A program made the position numbers and the translations under genes. Positions 8,091 to 14,743 of a stretch of 33,202 bases of DNA are shown here, one piece after another; positions within the stretch are counted from its first letter, which is position 1, and each line of letters opens with the position of its first letter. The DNA lies in contig WQRQ01000021.1 in the NCBI GenBank assembly GCA_009786685.1, forward strand, positions 1 through 33,202, in the 5' to 3' direction. This DNA is from Defluviitaleaceae bacterium. GTDB lineage: Bacteria; Bacillota; Clostridia; Lachnospirales; WQUN01. Under the pieces are notes generated by a model that did no database searches, was not told the origin of the DNA, and worked only from the letters and a program-made list of their open reading frames with translations.

Positions 8091-9143
8091 CTACCCAAAT
8101 GTAATTTCCAGCTCAAATTTTAGTTTTCTGTAGTAATCAAGCTCCACCAAATCTGTGGGGCTTATTTTTTTGTCGCCCTTTTCGAAGTAAGCCAGCCCTG
8201 CGCCTTCCAGCATGTTGTACACAAACTGCGTGCAGTATAAGATATTTGGCTTATGCTGGCGTTTGTGTATAAAAAGGCCCAGGATATTGTACGCGCTGCC
8301 TTCTTTGTTTATCTTGGCGATTTTGTCCAGCATTTGTTTTTTTTGCTCGGCGGTTGCGGGCAGGCTGTATACCATTATTTTAGAATCGGGCGATTTTCGA
8401 AAAAACTCCAGTAGCTCCATGTTTAGGCCGGGGGGGTATACCTTTTCGCCGCCGTTGTAGCTTATGGTGGTTTGCAGTTTTTTGTCAAAGGACAGCGACG
8501 CGTGGTTGTATTGTTTTTGTGTGAACACGGAGATAAATTCCGACGCGGGGCTGCCCGTTTTGGATATTACGATGTAGATATTTGGGTCGTCAAAGCTTTC
8601 GCGGGCTTTTGTAAAATAATCGTCGGTGAGGCTTCGGCTGTTTATATAATGGAAGGAATCGTGGCGTGTCATGTCATGCGCAAGTGATTTTAGGTTATCA
8701 ATGGAAAGCTTTTTTTTGGATTCGTTAATCAGGCCTGCGGTGCTTATCAGCTCCGAGATTCCTACGGCGGCGATTTCTCCCGCTGTTGGCAGATAGTAGT
8801 GCGTGTATTTTACCGACGCCAAAAAGCGGCTCACTATCACAGGCACAAGCAGCGACAAAATCCCCAGCACGCGACGGAAAATAAAATCCGGTACATTGTC
8901 CACATAGGTCTCGCTGTAAAGCACACTGTCCACCATTGCAAGCTGCACAATAAGAATCGCCGTGTACGCAAGCACACGATATCGCCGCGTAGTGCGCCTG
9001 CCCGGCGTCATAAGCGTACGCACCACAACGATAATAAAAATTACTATGTAAGACATAACAAAAATTTCTGTCATGCCGACAAAAAGCACCGCGATTATAA
9101 GAACGGTTAGTAAGCCGTGTAAAAATGCGTAATATCTTTCCAA
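8091..9143 (-). CDS. Membrane protein with permuted NlpC/P60 (YiiX-like) papain-fold domain
   Basis: This 350-residue protein has two to four hydrophobic helices at 8-45, 58-76 and 92-108, then a soluble domain. The domain has H214 in YNHASLSFD and C304 in LYCTQFVYN, in the histidine-before-cysteine order of permuted papain-like enzymes (YiiX/YebB/LRAT type), which act as amidases, peptidases or acyltransferases on peptidoglycan or lipid. The likely start is TTG at 9141-9143 behind AAGGCGG; the next in-frame ATG would remove the first helix. It directly follows flhB (2-base gap) and so is probably in the flagellar operon, where flhA would normally be found. A role in local wall remodelling for the flagellum is inference only. 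Confidence 0.75.
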   Translation of the reverse strand: MERYYAFLHGLLTVLIIAVLFVGMTEIFVMSYIVIFIIVVVRTLMTPGRRTTRRYRVLAYTAILIVQLAMVDSVLYSETYVDNVPDFIFRRVLGILSLLVPVIVSRFLASVKYTHYYLPTAGEIAAVGISELISTAGLINESKKKLSIDNLKSLAHDMTRHDSFHYINSRSLTDDYFTKARESFDDPNIYIVISKTGSPASEFISVFTQKQYNHASLSFDKKLQTTISYNGGEKVYPPGLNMELLEFFRKSPDSKIMVYSLPATAEQKKQMLDKIAKINKEGSAYNILGLFIHKRQHKPNILYCTQFVYNMLEGAGLAYFEKGDKKISPTDLVELDYYRKLKFELEITFG

Positions 9144-9145
9144 AA

Positions 9146-10264
9146 TTATGCCGCCTTGTTTTTTAGCCTAAATACATATGCCATGATTTCCGCTACGGCT
9201 ACGTATAGCTCTTCGGGGATTTCTTGGTCTACTTCTACTTGTGCGTATATTGCGCGAGCCAAGGGTGGGTTTTCTACTATGGGGATGTCGTTTTCCAGTG
9301 CCGTTTCACGAATGCGCTTTGCCATAAAGTCTACGCCCTTGCCAACCATTTTTGGCGCGCCGCCCAGTCCCATCATGTCGTATTTTAGCGCGACGGCGTA
9401 GTGGGTGGGGTTTGTTATTACAACGTCTGCATTTGGTACGTTTGACATCATGCGGCGCATGGATACCTCGCGCATTTTTTGCTTTATTTTCGATTTGATT
9501 TGTGGATTACCTTCTTGTTGCTTCCATTCTTCTTTTACCTCGTGCTTTGTCATTTTAAGGTCTTTTTCGTGTTTCCAGTGTGTGTAGGCGTAGTCGAAAA
9601 GCGCGATGAAAATAAAAAGCACGCCCATCGCAAGCCCCAGCGACACCACCAGACTGGTAATGTAACTAATAGCCTCGATAAACGACATATTAAGCATTAC
9701 GGGAATCATCTCAATTTCGCTGCCAAACATAACAAAAACAACGGCCATAACCGCGCCGAGCTTTAGCATACTTTTTACAAAGTTAACAAGGCTTTGTATG
9801 GAAAATATACGCTTAAAGCCCTTTATCGGGTTAAGCTTAGAAAACTTGGGCTTCATGGGTTTTGCGGTAGGATTCCATCCGACTTGCAAGATGTTAATGG
9901 CAACACCTACGATAATCGTGACAATAAACATAGGCATTGTAATAAGTATAATCTGTAAGAGCAACCACGCTACATGACGTGCCATATCATGCGCACTAAA
10001 ATTATCAATTATCCTGTCATTAAAAAATGTTTCTCGATTATGTACAAACATGTCCATAATATTGCCCAAAATCGCGGTAGCAAAAAGAGAAAGCGCGAAA
10101 AAACCCACTATAAGCATAGCAGCGGTAGAGGCCTCTTGAGATTTTGCAACCTGGCCTTCGTCCCGTGCTTTTTGACGTTTTTTTGGTGTAGCTGTTTCTG
10201 TCTTTTCGCCGCCGCTACTGTCTTCGGCAAAAAAGCGCAGATTAAGGCGCAACAATGTCTTCAT
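9146..10264 (-). CDS. flhB: Flagellar biosynthesis protein FlhB
   Basis: FlhB is the export-gate protein that switches substrate specificity of the flagellar type III secretion apparatus. Four membrane helices lie between about residues 45 and 225, followed by a cytoplasmic domain with the self-cleavage motif NPTH (about 285-288). The N-terminal basic stretch KTETATPKKRQKARDEGQV is characteristic. The start is taken as ATG 10264 (372 residues), with GAAGGG about 10 bases upstream; a TTG at 10282 is also in frame but lies in front of that site. The gene overlaps the end of fliR by 23 bases. Length is usual for the family. Confidence 0.97.
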   Translation of the reverse strand: MKTLLRLNLRFFAEDSSGGEKTETATPKKRQKARDEGQVAKSQEASTAAMLIVGFFALSLFATAILGNIMDMFVHNRETFFNDRIIDNFSAHDMARHVAWLLLQIILITMPMFIVTIIVGVAINILQVGWNPTAKPMKPKFSKLNPIKGFKRIFSIQSLVNFVKSMLKLGAVMAVVFVMFGSEIEMIPVMLNMSFIEAISYITSLVVSLGLAMGVLFIFIALFDYAYTHWKHEKDLKMTKHEVKEEWKQQEGNPQIKSKIKQKMREVSMRRMMSNVPNADVVITNPTHYAVALKYDMMGLGGAPKMVGKGVDFMAKRIRETALENDIPIVENPPLARAIYAQVEVDQEIPEELYVAVAEIMAYVFRLKNKAA

Positions 10265-11063
10265 AAGGAGCAATCCCTTCAATTACACTTGCCATACCTT
10301 CGAGCGCGACATTAAAAACAGTGTCGTATATCGTGCCCGTATTTGGAATTATCACGGAGTAAACAAGAAACAATCCAATCATTACTTTAATCGGCATACC
10401 GATAACAAAAACATTCATCTGTGGTACGGATTTTACCATGATACCAAGGCAAACGTCTATGAGCAATACCGTACCCATCAGCGGCAGTGCGATTTGCAGC
10501 GCGAGGATAACAAAGCCGACAAAAGTCCAAACCATAAATTCTACAAGGGGTGCGTTACCGATAATAAAAGCCGCACCCATGGGGATAAGCCTAAAGCTGT
10601 CAAAAAACACGCTCATAAGAATATGCAACCCGCCCATCACCACAAGCAGCGCGCTTATCGTCATAAACAAAAGATTACCAAAAAGAGGCACTTGTATTTG
10701 TTGTAGAGGGTCCATAACATTAACCATCGCAAAGCCCGTTGCAAAGTCCATATAATGCCCCGCAAAAATAATAAGGTTAAAAACAAAGAACAAAATATAG
10801 CCCATAACGGCTCCGGTAATAAATTCCATAACGATAAGCATAACAAACCCGGAGACGGTATCGTTAAAAACGGCCGCCGTAACATTGCCGGAGGTAAAGA
10901 TTGCCACAGAAATCACAAAAGCAAAAAAAAGCCGAAACTGCATAGGTATGGCCATACCCGAAAGCACCGGCATAAAAATAAGAAATGCCGAAACCCTCAC
11001 AAGAATAAGCATCAGCACATCGATATTATTAAAGAAGTTAATCAGAAGCGGAAGTAATTCCAT
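10242..11063 (-). CDS. fliR: Flagellar biosynthesis protein FliR
   Basis: FliR (273 residues) forms, with FliP and FliQ, the export gate core of the flagellar secretion system in the inner membrane. The sequence is almost wholly hydrophobic helices, beginning LINFFNNIDVLMLILVRVSA, a typical FliR start, with conserved LPLMGTVLLIDVCLG and the C-terminal FVIGMPIKVMIGLFL. The ATG at 11061-11063 lies 3 bases after the fliQ stop, with only a weak ribosome site (GGGA), so coupling to fliQ is likely. Order fliQ-fliR-flhB is canonical. Confidence 0.97.
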   Translation of the reverse strand: MELLPLLINFFNNIDVLMLILVRVSAFLIFMPVLSGMAIPMQFRLFFAFVISVAIFTSGNVTAAVFNDTVSGFVMLIVMEFITGAVMGYILFFVFNLIIFAGHYMDFATGFAMVNVMDPLQQIQVPLFGNLLFMTISALLVVMGGLHILMSVFFDSFRLIPMGAAFIIGNAPLVEFMVWTFVGFVILALQIALPLMGTVLLIDVCLGIMVKSVPQMNVFVIGMPIKVMIGLFLVYSVIIPNTGTIYDTVFNVALEGMASVIEGIAPYEDIVAP

Positions 11064-11066
11064 GGT

Positions 11067-11345
11067 TTAAAATCCCGGGTTCATAAATTGTGTAAAGTTA
11101 CCGGTGAGGCTCTCGAAAAACTGCACAAGGGTAGCAAGCATAAAAGGCCCAAAGGCAATAAGCGCGAGCAACACAGCCAATATCTTAGGAATAAACGCCA
11201 GCGTAGGCTCCTGTATACTGGTAACGGTTTGGAAGATAGCCATAACAAGACCTGCAATAAGCCCCAGTAAAAGCGGTGGCATCGAAACCATAATTACCGC
11301 CATTAGTCCACTGCGTACAATATCCAGTACAACCTGTTGTGTCAC
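11067..11345 (-). CDS. fliQ: Flagellar biosynthesis protein FliQ
   Basis: The 92-residue protein has two membrane hairpin helices (about 15-38 and 50-76). The core GLIAGLVMAIFQTVTSIQEPTLAF, given here as GLIAGLVMAIFQ then TVTSIQEPTLAF, is diagnostic of FliQ. It is the small subunit of the FliPQR export gate. FliP, usually next to it upstream, is absent; the upstream gene is a FliD-like protein instead. A 25-base gap separates the two. Confidence 0.97.
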   Translation of the reverse strand: MTQQVVLDIVRSGLMAVIMVSMPPLLLGLIAGLVMAIFQTVTSIQEPTLAFIPKILAVLLALIAFGPFMLATLVQFFESLTGNFTQFMNPGF

Positions 11346-11370
11346 TGTTTATCCCCTCTTTACACGCTGT

Positions 11371-12081
11371 TTATACCAGCCTGTCTATCAGCATACCTGC
11401 TTCTATAAGGCTGTATCCGTCTGTTTCCATAGTACCCATGCGGTAGTTGTAGTGGTAGCTTAGCCCTCTAAAGCGCATATGCTCCACAAGTGGCTCGGTC
11501 ATTAGCTGCTGTGTATATGAACGAAGACCGTCAAAAAGCTCAATATTTTCGCCTATGGCTACGTTCATGGACTCGTGATTTAATCCCATCACATAGTCGC
11601 GGTCAAATGCCATGCTGCCTTCTTCCGAAATCGTTAGCCCAAGCATTTCCAAGCGGTTGCTGTTATGGTGTACATTTTCGATAACCTCGTCGGAGTACGA
11701 ACGCAAACCCGTACTATGCGATTGCGCCTGCATAAAACCCGCAGAACGATTATAGTTATCCGCAAATCTCCCAAGATTTTCTGCAATTTCGCCAAGGGCT
11801 TCGTCATAACCCTGTCTATGCACTTCGCCGTTGAAATTTTCCATCCCAATAGAAGTACGTTTTGTAGCGTCCTGCAATCCGGTAACACCATACGTAACAG
11901 ACTGCGCATAGTTAACAATCTCGTTGCGCAGTGCCTTGTTAAGCACAAAAACTCTGCCCGCAGACTCATTACCCTGTGCTATACGCGCCCGACGGGGTAC
12001 ATACCCTCCACGGTCGTTGTCACCGGCTTTGCCCACGATATAGGGCTTATACATATTGTAATAAAATACGCTTGTTAACAT
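11371..12081 (-). CDS. Probable flagellar-associated protein with FliD-like C-terminal segment
   Basis: The start is ATG 12081, 8 bases after GGAGG; an in-frame ATG at 12096 overlaps that site and is rejected. The product has 236 residues, soluble, without signal peptide or membrane helices. Residues about 50-165 look helical with many Asn and Gln. A stretch near 150-170 (LEMLGLTISEEGSMAFD) resembles the 'GI..d..G.L..d' segment near the C-terminus of filament-cap protein FliD. It is the first gene after the promoter at 12130 and precedes fliQ, so a part in flagellar assembly is likely. It is far shorter than FliD (about 450 or more), so it is not simply the cap. Family not recognised with confidence. 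Confidence 0.6.
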   Translation of the reverse strand: MLTSVFYYNMYKPYIVGKAGDNDRGGYVPRRARIAQGNESAGRVFVLNKALRNEIVNYAQSVTYGVTGLQDATKRTSIGMENFNGEVHRQGYDEALGEIAENLGRFADNYNRSAGFMQAQSHSTGLRSYSDEVIENVHHNSNRLEMLGLTISEEGSMAFDRDYVMGLNHESMNVAIGENIELFDGLRSYTQQLMTEPLVEHMRFRGLSYHYNYRMGTMETDGYSLIEAGMLIDRLV

Positions 12082-12129
12082 AATAATCGCCTCCATGGCT
12101 CACGAATAACGAGACTTCTCCTTGAAATT

Positions 12130-12158
12130 ATTATCGGCAAAAACCGCAAGTTTGTCAA
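12130..12158 (-). promoter_or_regulatory. Sigma-A-type promoter of the fliQ-fliR-flhB operon
   Basis: Read on the minus strand, a perfect TTGACA (12153-12158), a 17-base spacer and GATAAT (12130-12135, five of six matches to TATAAT) are present. Transcription would start near 12123, about 40 bases before ATG 12081. This is a housekeeping-type promoter rather than a sigma-28 flagellar one (TAAA-N15-GCCGATAA); GCCGATAA does overlap the -10, but no TAAA is placed correctly. Confidence 0.8.
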
Positions 12159-12304
12159 TAAGAAATTTTTTTCGCTATCCGCCGTGCGAAAATTGGTTTA
12201 CAATTCGGAAGTATGATTATAGCGAGAGGGAAAAATAAATTTTTCATTATTTATGGAACTAAATTGTTATAAATGTTGTTATTATTGATAGGAGGTGCTT
12301 AACT

Positions 12305-12940
12305 ATGAAAAAAGCATTTTTAATCGTAACAATTTTTTGCCTACTATTGGTATTTTTTGTGGGGTGCGAATATGAGCATGAGCAAAACGAACCACGCACA
12401 ACAGAAAATACTGACATGGAAATAATTAACATGGTAGATTTAGGGTGTTGCGTGAAAAATATTGTTGTTAGAGAAACAGCGTTAATTGGCGCGAATAGCG
12501 TTACGTATACCGGCAACTATTTTATTATAACGCTCAATTCTGATAAAAAAGTTTACTCCCCAACAGACATAATCTCAATATGGGGAACGCTTGAGTATAT
12601 CGGGGAAAATGATTCGATTGAAATATGGCATGGTTGCCCTTTCATACATTTTTTGGTTGAAGGTGGCATTTTCAACTTTGGGGGTGGGCAAAGGGATATT
12701 TTAGCCTCAAGCGTTTTGCAAAGAAACAGAGTTTATCATTTTGATTTTCATAAAAGCGGCGGTTGGAGTGCGGATGCTCCTGACGCTGAGTTTTGGGAAA
12801 ATTTCTTTAGAGAAGAAAACTTAATTTTACCCGCCGGGGAATATACAATAACTATAAAGGGTGCTTTTGGGCTAACTGAAAGAGTGCCGGATAATCCCAG
12901 TGGCTTAATGGCTAAATTAACCATTATAGTATGTTTTTAA
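12305..12940 (+). CDS. Lipoprotein of unknown function
   Basis: This 211-residue protein has a lipoprotein signal: MKK, a hydrophobic core and lipobox FFVGC with the lipidated cysteine at position 21. GGAGG at 12291-12295 precedes the ATG. The mature part is probably beta-rich, with KKVYSPTDIISIWGTLEYIG and a C-terminal PAGEYTITIKGAFG strand pair, a pattern reminiscent of BsuPI-like or Ig-like secreted domains. Two adjacent cysteines at 49-50 and one at 112 may matter. It lies 24 bases before an ABC exporter on the same strand. A possible extended -10 (TG-T-TATAAA, 12265-12273) lies upstream. No family assigned. Confidence 0.75.
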   Translation: MKKAFLIVTIFCLLLVFFVGCEYEHEQNEPRTTENTDMEIINMVDLGCCVKNIVVRETALIGANSVTYTGNYFIITLNSDKKVYSPTDIISIWGTLEYIGENDSIEIWHGCPFIHFLVEGGIFNFGGGQRDILASSVLQRNRVYHFDFHKSGGWSADAPDAEFWENFFREENLILPAGEYTITIKGAFGLTERVPDNPSGLMAKLTIIVCF

Positions 12941-12964
12941 AATTGTAAAGGGATTTGATTTGTA

Positions 12965-14566
12965 GTGAGCCATTTAAATAAAATAGCAAAAAAACACAAG
13001 ACTCTGATTGCCGTATTTTTTGCGGTGGGGCTGGTTACGTCTTTTTTGGCCGGCTTCGCGCCGAGGTATTTTCAGACGGTTGTGGACAGCTTTACGGACG
13101 GCAGTTTAACAATGACGCAGATTGCTATATATGGCGCGTCTTTGATTTTGATGTACATAATGTACTATGTGTATAATTATCCGTGGAGTAAGCTGGAGCA
13201 TGGTATCAGGATGTCCCTAAAGCTTGTCGCACTCCGAAAGGTGAGCGTGATTGACTACCTTTCCTATACAAAAATAGGCACGGGTACGCTAATCCAGCGC
13301 ATAGAAAACGGCGCGGCGGCGGGCGGAAATATTCTTTTTAATTTTTATTTGCACATCGTAAGTAATCTGCTCCCTGCGATGATTTTCAGCATGATTTTTG
13401 TATTCACAATCAATCGTACGGTTATGATTGCTATTTTGGTGGGCTATGTAGTCGTGTTTATTATCACAAATCTTCTGCTAAGAGCCTTGTACAAAGTTAA
13501 GGAGAATATCCTCGTAAACGAAGAAAAATTTAACCATTTTCTGGTGCGAGGTTTTATGGAAATGGTTGTGTTTCGTGTAAACCGTCGCTTTGGCTTCGAA
13601 ATTAAAAAGGCAGAAAATGCCTCGCAGGAAATAATATCGTCGTCTGTTAAAATGACAATGGTACATGAGGCATTTTTTACGATTTTTGCTGTGCTTATCG
13701 GATTTGTAAAAATCGGAATAATAATCTACGGTTGGACGGCGGACGCGCTGACAATCGGGCAGATAGTGGCGTTAATCGTGCTTGTGGACAACGCATACCA
13801 GCCGATAGCCATTTTTAATGTGCTGTACGTGCAGTTTAAGCTAGACAAAATCGCCTTTTCCCGCTACACGGAGTTTTTGGACGCAAAGGAAGATAATCGC
13901 CTAACCCACGGCAAAAACATATCGGGGTTTGGGGATATTACATTTGAAAACGTCGGATTTTACTATAACGACCGCGAGATTTTTAACGGCTTTAACCTAA
14001 ATATCAAGCAAAACGAAACAACTGCATTTATAGGCGAAAGCGGCTCGGGCAAATCCACCGCAATTAAAATGATAGCTGGCTTGCTACAACCCCACAACGG
14101 AAAAATAACAATAGGTGGCGTTGACATTGGACAAGTAAACCTCAACAGCCACTACGAAAACATCGCCTACCTCCCACAAGAGCCGGCTATTTTTGACGGC
14201 ACACTACGAGAAAACTTGGTCTTTGACGAGACAGTGGACGACACGGCCTTGCTGGCCGCGTTGGAAAAAGCAGGCCTCGGCGGCCTATACTCCAAGCTGG
14301 AAAAAGGCCTGGCCTCCCCCATGGGAGAAAGAGGCGTAAGCCTATCCGGCGGAGAACGTCAACAGCTTGCCCTAGCCCGTCTATGGTTTTCCGACGCCAA
14401 AATAATCATACTCGACGAAGCCACCTCCGCCATGGACAACCAAACAGAAGAATCCGTTATGAAAAACGTAATGCAGCTACTCCAAGGCAAAACGGTAATC
14501 GCGATTGCTCACCGCCTCGCTTCGATAAAATCATTTGACAATAAAATTATGTTTAAAGATTTGTAA
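12965..14566 (+). CDS. ABC exporter, fused membrane and ATPase domains
   Basis: The 533-residue half-transporter has six membrane helices (about 15-290) and an ATPase domain (about 330-533). ATPase motifs are Walker A GESGSGKST, Q-loop PQEPAIF, signature LSGGERQQ, Walker B IIILDEATSAMD and H-loop IAHR, all intact. It probably works as a homodimer. The start is GTG at 12965 with AAAGGG about 12 bases upstream. The membrane part is closest in style to peptide or bacteriocin exporters, but there is no C39 peptidase domain and no peptide precursor nearby. It may be co-transcribed with the lipoprotein. Codon choice shifts to C-rich after about 14000. Substrate unknown. Confidence 0.9.
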   Translation: MSHLNKIAKKHKTLIAVFFAVGLVTSFLAGFAPRYFQTVVDSFTDGSLTMTQIAIYGASLILMYIMYYVYNYPWSKLEHGIRMSLKLVALRKVSVIDYLSYTKIGTGTLIQRIENGAAAGGNILFNFYLHIVSNLLPAMIFSMIFVFTINRTVMIAILVGYVVVFIITNLLLRALYKVKENILVNEEKFNHFLVRGFMEMVVFRVNRRFGFEIKKAENASQEIISSSVKMTMVHEAFFTIFAVLIGFVKIGIIIYGWTADALTIGQIVALIVLVDNAYQPIAIFNVLYVQFKLDKIAFSRYTEFLDAKEDNRLTHGKNISGFGDITFENVGFYYNDREIFNGFNLNIKQNETTAFIGESGSGKSTAIKMIAGLLQPHNGKITIGGVDIGQVNLNSHYENIAYLPQEPAIFDGTLRENLVFDETVDDTALLAALEKAGLGGLYSKLEKGLASPMGERGVSLSGGERQQLALARLWFSDAKIIILDEATSAMDNQTEESVMKNVMQLLQGKTVIAIAHRLASIKSFDNKIMFKDL

Positions 14567-14739
14567 TAAGGCACACCCTAGTAGGCGAAACCGACCCATT
14601 TTACAGCAACAGCAATATACGTGTACTGCGACGGTCTATCGCCGACGCCGAAGCGGGGAAATTAGACGTAGATGTTTTGGATAAAAGCTGTCAATGCCGC
14701 ATAATCGCTGAATTGTTGTCTGGAGAACTGTCCCCTTGA
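14567..14739 (+). pseudogene. Remnant of a type II antitoxin C-terminus
   Basis: After the ABC exporter stop, one frame reads without a start codon: GETDPFYSNSNIRVLRR then SIADAEAGKLDVDVLDK (14584-14685), ending in TGA at 14737 inside the short repeat. 'DPFYS..N...L..SI...E.GK' is the C-terminal segment typical of RelB/DinJ-type antitoxins partnered with YoeB/RelE-like toxins. The N-terminal DNA-binding part and the toxin gene are missing, so this is a decayed fragment. The family is recalled from memory; an unrelated fragment is possible. Confidence 0.5.
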
Positions 14740-14743
14740 CAAC
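14723..14743 (+). repeat. Dispersed short repeat, copy 2
   Basis: GAGAACTGTCCCC, one variable base, then TGACAAC matches 4731-4751 with one mismatch and in the same orientation. It ends exactly one base before the stop codon of the Roc-COR gene and supplies the stop of the antitoxin remnant, so it marks a junction between unrelated sequences. Confidence 0.75.

Noticed and set aside
12259-12516. Minus-strand frame opposite the lipoprotein start
   Set aside because: It has no ribosome site and overlaps a lipoprotein gene with a clear signal peptide, lipobox and ribosome site.
4731-14743. Attachment-site direct repeats bounding an integrated element
   Set aside because: The segment between them holds ordinary chromosomal genes (tdh, kbl, fliQ, fliR, flhB) and no integrase, so a bounded mobile element is unlikely.
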